Below are positions 23,237-33,191 of a stretch of DNA of 64,000 nt, in pieces. The notes under the pieces were generated by a model. That model was not told where the DNA came from and did no database searches. It saw nothing but the letters and a program-made list of their open reading frames with translations. Position 1 is the stretch's first letter. The number at the start of each line of letters is the position of its first letter. The position numbers were made by a program, and so were the translations under genes. The stretch comes from Sphaerolaimus hirsutus (taxonomy: Eukaryota; Nematoda; Chromadorea; Monhysterida; Sphaerolaimidae). The stretch is taken from contig OZ038459.1 of NCBI GenBank assembly GCA_964036195.1, forward strand, positions 17,729,206 through 17,793,205, read 5' to 3'.

Positions 23237-23706
23237 CAGAGTTATTAAAAGTACTGAATTTTTTTCAAAGTAAACGTAAACGTAAAGTATTTTATTTTTA
23301 GTCACACCTGAGTACAGAAAACGTAAAGTAAAATTTTTCTACTTTTACGCTGTGTAAAAGGTGAGTAAGCGTAAAAGAAAGGAATTTTTCGATTTTGTAC
23401 CTGGGAAAACGTAAAAATGAGTATAGGTGAAAGCGAGAGTCGTCGCTATCCCTACCCATCGCGAATTCTATAATTTCCGCTGTTATTTTACGCCATTTTT
23501 TCAGCCGTTTTATTCGTGAGAGTGATTTTTTGCTTTTTATGCACTCAAAAAATGTTATCAATTACGTTTTCTGTACTCGCGTACTTTCAAAAAGTACGCG
23601 AGTAAGTGAGTACCGGTATTTTTTCGGGAGGAAACGTAAACGTATTTACGTAGCACTCGAGTATACGTATTTATCGAGTAAACGTAAATACGTTTTAACA
23701 ACTATG
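23237..23706. mobile_element. hAT-like CARAGTTGTTAAAA element, copy 2
   Basis: The ends CAGAGTTATTAAAAGTAC and GTTTTAACAACTATG are bounded by exact 8-bp copies of CATTACGG (23229-23236, 23707-23714). The body is rich in AAACGTAAACGTAAA-like sequence. The minus-strand frame over it is repeat-derived. Confidence 0.85.
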
Positions 23707-23716
23707 CATTACGGCC

Positions 23717-24104
23717 GGGGCAGGCCTGATACGCACATCTGCCCGATACGCACATGTGCCCGTTTTTTTCACTTGACACTTTTTCAAGTGATTTTCAGAT
23801 ATGAGTAAAGTGAAAAAAAAGTTGCGCAGTGACATTAGTGAACTTTTTTCACTTCACTCATATCTGAAAATCACTTGAAAATGTGTCAAATGAAAAAAAC
23901 ACAGTGAAAAATAGCCATTTTTCACTGTTTTTCACTTGACACATTTTCAAGTGATTTTCAGATATGAGTGAAGTGAAAAAAGTTCACTAATGTCATTGCG
24001 CAACTTTTTTCACTTTACTCATATCTGAAAATCACTTGAAAGTGTCAAGTGAAAAAAACGGGCACATGTGCGTATCGGGCAGATGTGCGTATCAGTGCAC
24101 CCCC
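23717..24104. mobile_element. Palindrome-of-palindromes element, GGGGCAGGCCTGATACGCAC, copy 1
   Basis: The left end GGGGCAGGCCTGATACGCAC and right end GTGCGTATCAGTGCACCCC are inverted, and nearly the whole 388 bp folds on itself. Each arm contains TCACTTGA...TCAAGTGA and TTTTTCACTTCACTCATATC units that also pair within the arm. Flanks share TTACGGCC (23709-23716, 24105-24112). Copy 2 is at 40954-41328. Confidence 0.8.
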
Positions 24105-24165
24105 TTACGGCCGGATTTACTTTACGACCGGGTTTACTTTACGGCCGAGATTTCGCCGTCCAGAA

Positions 24166-24409
24166 GAGTTTACTTATCCACTTCTAGCCAGATTCAGTGT
24201 CCTTATTGTCTTTTAAAATTCTTCAAGTCATACAACTTTACACTTCAAAAGATAAAAGTTACATCAAATTTTTCTTGGAAAATGGAGAAAAGGCGGGGCC
24301 AATTTTAATATGCGGGGCAAAAGGCGGGGCCAAGGCGGATAATATTGGACTTATAAAAATGGACCTTCCAAATGCACCTGGCGATTCAATGATGAGCTGA
24401 ATATCGTAG
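24166..24409. other. Unassigned
   Basis: No supported gene; it includes two GGCGGGGCCAA-type repeats near 24.3 kb. Confidence 0.4.
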
Positions 24410-24509
24410 TACCGTATTTCCTCGAAATTACCCCCCCCCCCGTTTTACCCCCCTCAAAATTTCCACTCCGAAAAAATAAACCCCCGGGGGTAATTCGAAA
24501 AATACGGTA
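24410..24509. mobile_element. TACCGTATTTCCTCGAAATA MITE, 100-bp copy
   Basis: One of the shortest complete copies, TACCGTATTTCCTCGAAATT to TTCGAAAAATACGGTA, with a C-rich then G-rich interior and TA edges. Confidence 0.8.
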
Positions 24510-24915
24510 TCTTTGAAGTGACCGAAGATTTATGCCAATAGTAATCTTGTGACGCACTGGTCTATTGTTTAACAAGCTTCAAACACGCTACGGGAAAAAA
24601 ATAATGAGTTCTTGCACGCTAGATTTGAGTTTACTGTATTTTTGTTCAGTAGCAGTAAACTAGCGTGCGCACGGGCAGCACCAACAGATAAAAACATTGC
24701 TTGGTGATTTATTATTGATGATGATGGTGATTTATTCAGTACTTCCAGAAAGCATTTCGATTGGACGTGAATACTTACCCACCCATTTAAAATACCTGCA
24801 TAGTTAGTTATGCGTCTAATGCAGTGCGTGGCTTTTTCCCATGCTGGAATGCTAAAATGCTTTTTTAAGTATTCAAAAAATACGAGAGTACCGCTCGATA
24901 ACGTCACGATAAGCA
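24510..24915. other. Unassigned; open minus-strand frame of ~115 codons
   Basis: A minus-strand frame at 24569-24916 is open for 115 codons. Its translation matches no family I know and no splice context or conservation can be judged, so I do not call it a gene. Confidence 0.3.
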
Positions 24916-25355
24916 TACCGTATATCCTCGAATAAGTCCCCCCTCTCGAATAACTCCCCCCTCTCGATTAAGTCCTCTAGTGAGTGTGAGGGAAAACAAT
25001 TCCCCCCTCGAATAACTCCCCCCCCCACTTTTATGGGTAGAAACATTTCATCACATTTCACATTTATAAAAAACGTTTTATGTATTTAATATGTAAATAA
25101 ATATATGGTATATCTTGCAGCTAGAGTTCACTAACATTGTTTTCACTGCTTGAATTGTGAATTTTGTATTCCTAATAATGATTTGTGTTACCAAATTAAC
25201 CCCATTTGTGCAGTAAATTTATCAAACATTTTACTGGAAATACTGACGAAAAAATAACCCCCCTCGAATAACTCTCCCCTCTCGAATAACTCCCCCCTCA
25301 AAAATTTCTGACGAAAAAATAACTACCCGTGGGACTTATTCGAGGATATACGGTA
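24916..25355. mobile_element. TACCGTATATCCTCGAATAAGTCC variant of the CTCGAA family
   Basis: The ends TACCGTATATCCTCGAATAA and TTATTCGAGGATATACGGTA are perfectly inverted. Subterminal CCCCCCTCTCGAATAACTCC repeats occur at both sides. TA edges. A second short copy of this subfamily is at 33690-33781. Confidence 0.85.
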
Positions 25356-25381
25356 TTTACCTATCTTAAATCCTCTAGTAG

Positions 25382-25553
25382 AGTTTGGAGGGACTTAGTA
25401 GGGGGTCCCTCAACCCCGGGTCCGAGTTTGTATACTGGGACTTTATTAGACTGAACTGATCTGACTACACAACCAAAGTGAGCCCTAGTCAATAATCATT
25501 GAAACATAAGAATCGCGGGTTTACACAAACCAACCAAATACACCTACTCAACT
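25382..25553 (-). repeat. 3' LTR of the Gypsy element
   Basis: 172 bp, identical by eye to 30854-31025. The outer edge carries the GTAG duplication. On the coding strand the LTR runs from AGTTGAGTAGG to CCCTCCAAACT. Confidence 0.95.
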
Positions 25554-25755
25554 CCTCGGGGGCGAACAAAGATTATACGACCACGGATAATCAGAAAAGA
25601 TATGAGAGAGAGTAATATAAAACACATCACACAAGATCACACAAATTGGTTTCACACAAGCGCGCTTATCACAAACACACATTGGGATTTGTTTACAAAA
25701 GGCGAGAGATACAATTTGAGAAAGAACACAATCACAAAATATTCAAATATCAAAA

Positions 25756-28700
25756 TCAACTCTTTGTGAATCTGGGTTGCAGCATGTTGATCGGCACAGT
25801 ACGATGCTTGCCATTCGTGAACTTGATCACTGCAGCCTTTGGCGATGGAAACGATTCTATCTCGCCTTCGCGGGAATTCGGCAAGTCAAGTTTTGCTTTG
25901 CGGCTTCCCATGGCAGGTGCGTCTCGAACGAAAACAGCATCACCAATTCTGAAGCAAGTGTTCGGATTGGTGGAGAAAGCAGTGTTGGCAGCTTTCTGTT
26001 GCGCAGCCTCCACACGTTCGTTGATGCGCTTCCAGAAGTCAATCAGCGGAGGTGCTGGTTCAAACTCATGTCCCGTTGTTGCACGTTTCGAGCCATAATG
26101 GACTTCAAAAGGTGTAGCGCCAGTAGCGGAGTGCTCAGTTGCATTGTAGGCAGCTACAGCATCAGGCAGTATCAGATTCCACGCTCGACCATTGTCAGCT
26201 CGTTTCTTCGCAAGAATATCCTGTAGGGTGCGGATGGCACGTTCGCAGATGCCGTTGCTGGTCTTTGAGCCTGGTGTAGTTGTGTGCAGCTTAGTTTGAT
26301 GCTTCTGCAGCGTTGACTGGAACTCGTGGCAGTTGAAGTGCGTTCCACTGTCAGTAACCACTTCTTCAGGAACTCCATGTTTTGTGACAATCTCGTTAAA
26401 CATCTTGACAGCATTTTTCGCATCAGTCGCATTGCACGATTTTGCCTCAATGACGCGCGACATTGCATCGATGGCGACGAGACAGTAGCGCGGACCTTTG
26501 TAGGAGTTTGGCATGAATGTGGAATAGTCCATGTGCCAACGGCGGCGTGGCTGATCTGGAGGCGGCCTTGGCAGTAGCGGCAGCACCTCGTATCGAGTCG
26601 ATCGTTGTTTGCAGACATTGCATTGTTTGCAAAATGCTTGTACATCAGCAGCAAGAGTCGGCCAAGTTGCATGAGAATAAAATGGGCGTAGACGCTGATA
26701 CGTCTTCTGTGCGCTTGCATGTGCGGCCCATCGTCCTTCATGATGCCATCGCAACATCTCTTCCCTTTCCTTCTTGTCAGCCAAAACTATGTTGTTCACA
26801 GCAACAGGCTTTGTCGTCACCAGTTTTGCCAACATGTGTGACACTCGAATGTTGCACACTGTGTCAAGTGTTGCTTCTGGTTCGTCAATTGACTTTCCTC
26901 CCTCCATGCGAACAGGAACGGTGCCCGCAGGTGCGCGTGAAAGTGCATCTGCTACCTGGTTCTTGATCCCAGGCTTGTAGCGCAGAGTGACGTCAAATTG
27001 TTGTAGCACTAAGCACCATCGGTATAGGCGATGTGAGGGGCTGTTCTTCTGGAACAGGTGAGTCAGCGGGTGGTGATCAGTGAACACAGTCACTTTTTCC
27101 CCAGTGATGTATGGGCGAAATGTCTCCAGAGCGTAAATCACTCCACGAGCTTCCAATTCCGTAGCCGAGTAGCGTTTCTCAGCAGGTGCGGTGACGCGGC
27201 TTGCAAATGCAATCGGTTGCAGTTGTCCAGCATCGTTGGCTTGCTCCAACATCGCACCAAGTCCGTCTGTACTTGCGTCAGTAGTGATGACGTAGTCACG
27301 GCCAGGCACAGGCATGGCCAAACTTCGTGGGTCACCCATCTCATTGCAAATCTGCCGAAACAATTTCTTCAGCTTGTCTGTCCATTCCAATTTCTCTGCC
27401 TTTGTTTCCGGCGCTTGGAAGAATTTACGTAGCGGCGCTAGACGATGCGACAAGTTGTGATGGAACCTTCGCATGTAGCTGGCGAGTCCCAAAAATCCTG
27501 CTCCATCTTTCTTGGTGACGGGTAGCGGGTACTCGCGAATCGCAGCTGCTTTATCAGGATCAACACTGATTCCATCGGCACTAATCACGTGGCCCAGGTA
27601 CTGGATTCTGTCCTTCAAAAAATGACATTTGCGGGGATTCAGTCTCATGCCAGCATTGCACATCGTGGAGATAACAGCCTTCAGGTGCTCAATATGCTCA
27701 TCGAAAGTTGCAGAAGCGATGATAATATCATCCAAATAAGCACGGCAGAATGCCTTGTGATCCATCAGGATGTTGTTCATGGCACGTTGAAATGTCGCAG
27801 GAGCATTGTGCAATCCAAACGGCATACGCTTCCACTCGAAGAGCTGGTCAAGGGCAGTAAACGCAGTCTTGTGCTGGTCCTCCTTCTTGATTCTGATGTT
27901 GTAGTATCCGCACTTGATATCCAGGGTGGAGAAAAATTTTCGGCCTGGCCACAAATCGAGCATGTCGTCCATGCGTGGGAGCGGGTAGCTGTCGCGTCTC
28001 GTGTTCAAATTCAGCTGGCGAAAATCTACGCAAAATCGCCATGATCCGTCCTTCTTCTTTGCTAGTACGAAAGCGCTGCTGTAGTTGCTGTTTGACCGAA
28101 CAATGCAGCCTTGATCCAACAAATCTTTCAGCATCTTTTCCACTTCAGGACGTAGCTTGAGCGGAATGCGACGTGGTGGCACTTTGAACGGTAGCGTATC
28201 TCCAGTGTCGATTTCATGTTCGACCTCGGTACAGCCAATTTCATCGACATTCTGGCATGTCCCAGCCTTGTAGTCAGAGCTAAATGCATGACGTAGGTTG
28301 AAGAGTGTGTCGACCACTTTCTGTCGATAATCATCAGAAGACGCTCCAATATTCAACATTTTCGACCAATCGTCCTTTGTCAGCTCATGCAGCTCATTGA
28401 TCACTAATTCTGTGACCGGTTTGCAATCTAACAATGGCACGTGGGCAGCTTGTATCAGCTGGCCCTCCTTGTCAGCGAAAATCACCAGTGCCGATTCATC
28501 ATCGTCTTCCAGGTTGCAGTGCTGCACCAGTCGTTGGCGAATGTCAGGCGAAGCATTGACAGTGTCAGCCTCCGGTAACAGGTTACTTCCATCTGCAGCT
28601 GTCATGCAGATGCCAAGTTTCGGCAGCACATCCTCACCCAGTAGGATGTCATAATCGATGTCGTCAGATACGAAGCAGGTGTGCATCGCTTTGCCACCGG

Positions 28701-30522
28701 CGTATTCAATTTGAATGTTGACACAGCCATTTGTGTCCAATGCAGTTCCATTCGCAGCATGTAGTTTCTCGCTGGTGGGTTTGACAGTCAGTCCCAGCTT
28801 CTTGACCACACGATGGGTCACAATCGACACATCTGCCCCATTATCAGGTCGGCAGGTAGAAAATGGAATTCCGTTCAGGTACGCAGCTGGCCGGTTGATT
28901 TTGTTGCACGCTTTGTGCGCTAACAGGCCCATTGACTGCATTGCATGTTGAATGCGATTAATCTGTTGAGCTCGATAGTCTGGTTCAGCCTCAGCATCAG
29001 CCCCAAATTGAACATGATTCACTTTCGACGACCGCCATTCAGTTTTCATTGGCGACTTCGCAGCGTTGAATGGAGTCCTGGCGGCATTGAACGGCCTGTT
29101 GAACTGCCTTTGACTGGAGCAGTCCTCCGTGTTGTGTGTCCGGGAGTTGTGGAATGTGCACCACTTTTCTGAATTCTGTCGGGCAGGGAATCGATCCACA
29201 TTCGACTGAAATTGTCGCGGGAATGACGACGTTCGTGGTGGGAAACGACCTCGGTTGCTTGATTGCCGATTGAAGCCACGGTTATTTGACGTTCCGCCAC
29301 GCTGAATCCTCGGATTGTTGGACGTTGCGCTTTTAACCATTTCTTGGGCCATGGTGCACTCGTTCGTAGTGTGCCCTCTGCTATTGTGAAAAATGCAGAA
29401 AATTTCTGGTTTCCCGTAGGTTTTCACTCGCTTGTCGGCAAATTCTAGCCGCTCCGCATTATCAATCAGCTCCTTGAATGACATCATCTCATACGTCGGC
29501 AGCGTGTAGAGTGAATTTTGGAGCACGTTGCTGTTGAGACCAGACATGAAGTAGTGTTTCAACTGGATCTTCAAAGCAGTTGGCTGAATATCGGGCATCG
29601 CCTGGCGCACTAAACTGTCGACAAGTAAACCATAGTCGCGGACATGTTCCTTTGGTCGTTGGCGCAGGTTCAGCAATTTGTTCATCGCATTCTGGGCGGC
29701 AAAATGATCCCCATACTGCGACTCCAAAAACTCGCAGACTTGTTCAAAAGTTTCACGATCCTCATCTGGTAGGCGTTCGAATTGACGTAGCGCACGACCA
29801 GTCAGGCACTTGCGCACATGGATGATGGCATACTTGTCTGGAGCTTCTGTCAGTTGGATGCGCGCCTTCAAATCGTTGATCCACAGCTTGAATTTTAGCG
29901 GGTCTTCACCATCGAATGTAGGGAAACGCTCATCCAGTAGTGGCGCCCACAGTCGCTTCTCATGTACAGAGTACTTTGGTGATGTTAGGTCGGTGACAGC
30001 CGGTTGCGATGCGTGGCCGGTTTCTGTCTTGCCAGCATCTGCATTTGAATTTGTCAACTTGTCCACAACTAGCGACAGCATTTTTTCCTGCTTGTTCATC
30101 ATTGTGGCTTGCTGTTGCACAGCAGATGTCAAGGCTTCCGCTTGTTTTTCTTGTTGGTTCATCATTGCTTGCTGTTGATTCATCATTGTCTGCATGACGG
30201 TGCACAGCTGTTTGACGATTTCCGGTGATTCAGATGCAGTGGCGGGGGCCGATGACGATGCAGTAGTCGCAACCACAGCTTGCCGTGGGAGCGTATCCAG
30301 CAAATTGGTGACCCCCGTGTCTCGAATCGCAGCAGCCACCGTTTTCAGCTTCGCTGCATAACGCTCAAACGATATCTTGCGCCACATGTCTTCATCGTCA
30401 GGCAGGTCATTGGGGTTGTGGGCCTTCAAAATGTTGCGCAGCTGGTCGAATTTTGCTCGATCCTTGTTAGCGAGCGATTGGTCCACGAAGCCAATGAATG
30501 CATCGTACGAAATTGTCGACAT
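25756..30522 (-). CDS. Gag-pol polyprotein of the Gypsy element
   Basis: One frame of 1588 residues. The gag part (about 1-480) has a Gln-rich coiled stretch near 105-150 and two CxxHxxxxHxxxxC-type zinc knuckles near 380 and 456. A retropepsin site NGADVS lies near 560 and reverse transcriptase has YLDD near 928. RNase H has its first Asp in TTDAS near 1078. Integrase shows an HHCC zinc module near 1258-1300 and the D, D, E residues near 1331, 1391 and 1427 (HMDYS, VTDSG, CERAI). Gag and pol are fused without a frame change, which some Gypsy lineages use. The product would copy and insert the element; no envelope gene follows. Confidence 0.95.
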   Translation of the reverse strand: MSTISYDAFIGFVDQSLANKDRAKFDQLRNILKAHNPNDLPDDEDMWRKISFERYAAKLKTVAAAIRDTGVTNLLDTLPRQAVVATTASSSAPATASESPEIVKQLCTVMQTMMNQQQAMMNQQEKQAEALTSAVQQQATMMNKQEKMLSLVVDKLTNSNADAGKTETGHASQPAVTDLTSPKYSVHEKRLWAPLLDERFPTFDGEDPLKFKLWINDLKARIQLTEAPDKYAIIHVRKCLTGRALRQFERLPDEDRETFEQVCEFLESQYGDHFAAQNAMNKLLNLRQRPKEHVRDYGLLVDSLVRQAMPDIQPTALKIQLKHYFMSGLNSNVLQNSLYTLPTYEMMSFKELIDNAERLEFADKRVKTYGKPEIFCIFHNSRGHTTNECTMAQEMVKSATSNNPRIQRGGTSNNRGFNRQSSNRGRFPPRTSSFPRQFQSNVDRFPARQNSEKWCTFHNSRTHNTEDCSSQRQFNRPFNAARTPFNAAKSPMKTEWRSSKVNHVQFGADAEAEPDYRAQQINRIQHAMQSMGLLAHKACNKINRPAAYLNGIPFSTCRPDNGADVSIVTHRVVKKLGLTVKPTSEKLHAANGTALDTNGCVNIQIEYAGGKAMHTCFVSDDIDYDILLGEDVLPKLGICMTAADGSNLLPEADTVNASPDIRQRLVQHCNLEDDDESALVIFADKEGQLIQAAHVPLLDCKPVTELVINELHELTKDDWSKMLNIGASSDDYRQKVVDTLFNLRHAFSSDYKAGTCQNVDEIGCTEVEHEIDTGDTLPFKVPPRRIPLKLRPEVEKMLKDLLDQGCIVRSNSNYSSAFVLAKKKDGSWRFCVDFRQLNLNTRRDSYPLPRMDDMLDLWPGRKFFSTLDIKCGYYNIRIKKEDQHKTAFTALDQLFEWKRMPFGLHNAPATFQRAMNNILMDHKAFCRAYLDDIIIASATFDEHIEHLKAVISTMCNAGMRLNPRKCHFLKDRIQYLGHVISADGISVDPDKAAAIREYPLPVTKKDGAGFLGLASYMRRFHHNLSHRLAPLRKFFQAPETKAEKLEWTDKLKKLFRQICNEMGDPRSLAMPVPGRDYVITTDASTDGLGAMLEQANDAGQLQPIAFASRVTAPAEKRYSATELEARGVIYALETFRPYITGEKVTVFTDHHPLTHLFQKNSPSHRLYRWCLVLQQFDVTLRYKPGIKNQVADALSRAPAGTVPVRMEGGKSIDEPEATLDTVCNIRVSHMLAKLVTTKPVAVNNIVLADKKEREEMLRWHHEGRWAAHASAQKTYQRLRPFYSHATWPTLAADVQAFCKQCNVCKQRSTRYEVLPLLPRPPPDQPRRRWHMDYSTFMPNSYKGPRYCLVAIDAMSRVIEAKSCNATDAKNAVKMFNEIVTKHGVPEEVVTDSGTHFNCHEFQSTLQKHQTKLHTTTPGSKTSNGICERAIRTLQDILAKKRADNGRAWNLILPDAVAAYNATEHSATGATPFEVHYGSKRATTGHEFEPAPPLIDFWKRINERVEAAQQKAANTAFSTNPNTCFRIGDAVFVRDAPAMGSRKAKLDLPNSREGEIESFPSPKAAVIKFTNGKHRTVPINMLQPRFTKS

Positions 30523-30853
30523 CTCATATTAGTTGTGTCGTAGTTGATCAGGGGAGTCAGTTTTCAGCACGGCTGTAGCCTGCTGCAATGGACGTTTCCG
30601 TCAAGTTGAACTGCCGTAGATAGTTGATAGCGGTGAGTAGTCGGCAGACGTCAATGGTCGCTCGACGTAGTTGATGCCGTTGGTAGTCGGGCAATTGTAG
30701 TCGTTGACGACGTCAGTTTCGCTGGATCCCGATGTAGACGAGTCGTCGGCGTCGAGTCGACGATGTCGGGCGCCGGTAGTCGGGCAAGTCGGGTAGTCGG
30801 GCAAGTCGGGTAGTCGGGCAAAGTCGGGCCGAGTCGGGCACGGTCGCGGCACC

Positions 30854-31025
30854 AGTTTGGAGGGACTTAGTAGGGGGTCCCTCAACCCCGGGTCCGAGTT
30901 TGTATACTGGGACTTTATTAGACTGAACTGATCTGACTACACAACCAAAGTGAGCCCTAGTCAATAATCATTGAAACATAAGAATCGCGGGTTTACACAA
31001 ACCAACCAAATACACCTACTCAACT
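30854..31025 (-). repeat. 5' LTR of the Gypsy element
   Basis: 172 bp, identical by eye to 25382-25553; it would hold the promoter on the minus strand. The 4-bp duplication GTAG follows at 31026-31029. Confidence 0.95.
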
Positions 31026-31479
31026 GTAGTTATCTCCATCAACCGAGTGCCGAAAATTACAGCCGATAAAAACCTGTCTGGTGCATTTCCCGACGCTTTT
31101 TACTATGCCTCTGGTGCTAGCAGTTAAAGGCACCAGCGAAAAAGGGCACCGTACCTACTGCTGAAAAAAACGCCAAAAGCGCCATGCCGCTTTTCTAACC
31201 CTTAGAGCCAAGCGCCAATGGCGCCACAGCAAACCGCCCCTGGAGCTGGTACACTTCTGTGCCCAGCAACGGGGTACCGGTGCCCCGATGTGTTTACATT
31301 ACTAGTTCAGTTGTAAGAATTATGAGTGTTACCCATGTGAACTTATACGTCACAAATATTGTTAAAACTAATAAGTTACACTTATAACTTAAGTTGTCAC
31401 TCAACTTACCACTTTTAACTTAAGGGGGAATGACACTTCATTGCATGTCACAGAACTGCTACGACATCTGGCTGCGCAC
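31026..31479. other. Mosaic with a decayed GGCACC/GGCGCC MITE
   Basis: About 31.10-31.31 kb has CACCAGCGAAAAAGGGCACC, GCGCCAATGGCGCC and a worn TACATTACTA end, i.e. a remnant of the TAGTGATG family. A short AACTTAAG-containing inverted stretch lies at 31.31-31.43 kb. No gene. Confidence 0.5.
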
Positions 31480-32026
31480 TAGTGATGGAAAAGCGCCAGA
31501 AAAAATGGTGCCAGGCGCCAAGGGCGCCATGGCGCCATTCGGAAAGTGGGCGCCAAGCGCCAAGGACGCCACAGAAAAAGTTTCCTTTCCAAACAATGTT
31601 TCCTAATTGCAACGATTTAAATCCGTTTACCTATTTATGATTTTGCAAGTTAGACGGTCCATCATTCTTGTCTTCTGATCCGTCAGACAGATATGAATCG
31701 TTGGACGAAAGATTTCCACCCACTCACACCACTCCGTCCATTTTTCTGGCGAAGTTAGATCATCCACGGATGCGTTTTTCATATTTTTTTTCGTTTACAC
31801 AGCACTCACCGTGAAACCCTGCTGGCGCCTTTTTGGCGCCCTTCTAAAGCAGGGCGCCAGGCGCCAAGGGCGCCACGGAAAAAGGGCGCCATGGCGCCTT
31901 TCAGAATGTGGGCGCCAGGCGCCAAGGGCGCCACAGAAAAAGGGCGCCAAGCGCCAATGGCGCCATGGCGCGGCGCCCTTTGGCGCCCTCAAATGGCACC
32001 AGCGCCATGGCGCCATTCCATCACTA
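31480..32026. mobile_element. TAGTGATGGAA / GGCGCC hAT-like element, full copy
   Basis: The ends TAGTGATGGAAAAGCGCC and GGCGCCATTCCATCACTA are bounded by exact 8-bp copies of CTGCGCAC (31472-31479, 32027-32034). GGCGCC-rich arms enclose about 230 bp of AT-rich sequence. The frames on both strands at 31.8-32.04 kb are repeat translations. Confidence 0.9.
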
Positions 32027-32060
32027 CTGCGCACTAATTAAATATCATATAAAATATTAG

Positions 32061-33191
32061 AGGGCTTTCATTTACGTGTTGTGTGACGATTTTTTTAGGA
32101 TTGTGAACAATTTTTTTAGTTTTTCATTGTATCTCTGTCATGAAAATTGAAGATTGAAATACTCTGACGCCTCAATGACGATCAGCTTGGTTGCCTAGGT
32201 CAAACATCGAATGTCATAAATGATGTAAACATGTAGTCTAGATCACATTTTCTCCATTGTCTGGGGTTGTCGAGGCAATTTGTTCGAAAGTAGCAAAGTT
32301 GTTAAAAGGTACGTACGTTTACTCGAAAAATACGCGTACGCGAGTACGCGGTAAATTCATTTACATATACTTTAATAAAAAATACTGTACGCACTTGTAC
32401 GCGTACATTTTCAAAGCATACGCTTACGGAAAATGTATTTTATAAATATGTCCCAGATTGAATTTTCTGAAGTGATTACACTGCCATGTATTTACATAAG
32501 TGGTTCCGTTGAATATTTAAGATACGCGAGGGAAGTGCCTTTAAAAATTAAGAAAATCGCAACCAAATCGAAATGGTTGTGGGGACAATAGAAACGAGTC
32601 GGGAGGGCGACGATTTTTATCACCTAGAATAAAGTCACCTTGAAAACTATTTTATCCCTCATTTGCTTATAGAAAAACATACGTTGTGCTGTACACGTAT
32701 GAAAAAGAGCCCTCTTTACATAATCTATGAAGAAAATTAGTCGTTTCTACACTCACAAGGAAAGTACCCACATTTACGCGTAAGTACGAGTAAAAAAAAG
32801 TATTTTACGTTTTCTATACTTTGTGGTGAGTAAAATAAAAATACTTTACGTTTACATATACTTTTCAAAAGTTCAGTAATTCTAACAACTCTGGAAAGTG
32901 GCTCATTAATGAGATAGTTTCAAGAAGTATATGTAAAAGTACTCGAGTATATGTAGTTTTCAAATGAGCATTTTAGTACATTTTAACAACTATATGCGAG
33001 ACAAGAGGAAAGCTATGTGATCTAACTATATGCATGATTCTATCATCTATACAATTCGATGTTTGCTCTAGGCAACAAGGCCGATCAAGAACAAGGCGCC
33101 ACGTGAATCAAATTTTCAATTCTCATGAACAAAAGATAGTTCCGAACTCAAACATGTTTGTTGTCATGGAAATACAGTGTGAAAGCCCTTA
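32061..33191. mobile_element. Inverted-repeat element with GAGGGCTTTCA ends
   Basis: GAGGGCTTTCA and TGAAAGCCCTT mark the ends. Inside, GATCAGCTTGGTTGCCTAGG and a block ending CTAGGCAACAAGGCCGATC are mirrored. The hAT-like element at about 32294-32996 lies in its centre. No transposase frame. Confidence 0.6.
32294..32996. mobile_element. hAT-like CARAGTTGTTAAAA element, copy 3 (nested)
   Basis: It runs from CAAAGTTGTTAAAAGGTACG to TTTTAACAACTATATG, with the family's TACGTTTACG/ACGTAAAA body. No clean 8-bp duplication is visible, so the exact ends are uncertain. Confidence 0.7.

Larger units (their letters stand above)
23185..24165. mobile_element. Host repeat with CGGCCGTAAAGTA units, split by two insertions
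   Basis: ACCGGCCGTAAAGTAGAGGG at the left and GGGTTTACTTTACGGCCGAG at the right are parts of one inverted unit. It is interrupted by the hAT-like element at 23237-23706 and, immediately beside it, the palindrome at 23717-24104. Confidence 0.5.
25382..31025 (-). mobile_element. Ty3/Gypsy LTR retrotransposon, looks whole
   Basis: The element is 5.64 kb, minus strand, bounded by two 172-bp LTRs that I read as identical and by a 4-bp duplication GTAG (25378-25381, 31026-31029). A single long gag-pol frame fills most of the interior. Inside the 5' LTR a TGGTGCC-starting stretch is in the primer-binding position, and the leader (30.6-30.85 kb) holds repeated GTCGGGCAAGTCGGG units. Identical LTRs imply a very recent insertion. 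The order protease, RT, RNase H, integrase places it in Ty3/Gypsy. No breaks noticed. Confidence 0.95.

Noticed and set aside
24569-24916. Minus-strand frame of 115 codons as a host gene
   Set aside because: No recognised domain or splice context, and it lies between two MITEs; length alone is not enough.
25777-30543. Many plus-strand and alternative-frame open stretches of 60-190 codons over the Gypsy element
   Set aside because: They are shadows of the single gag-pol frame and show no domains of their own.
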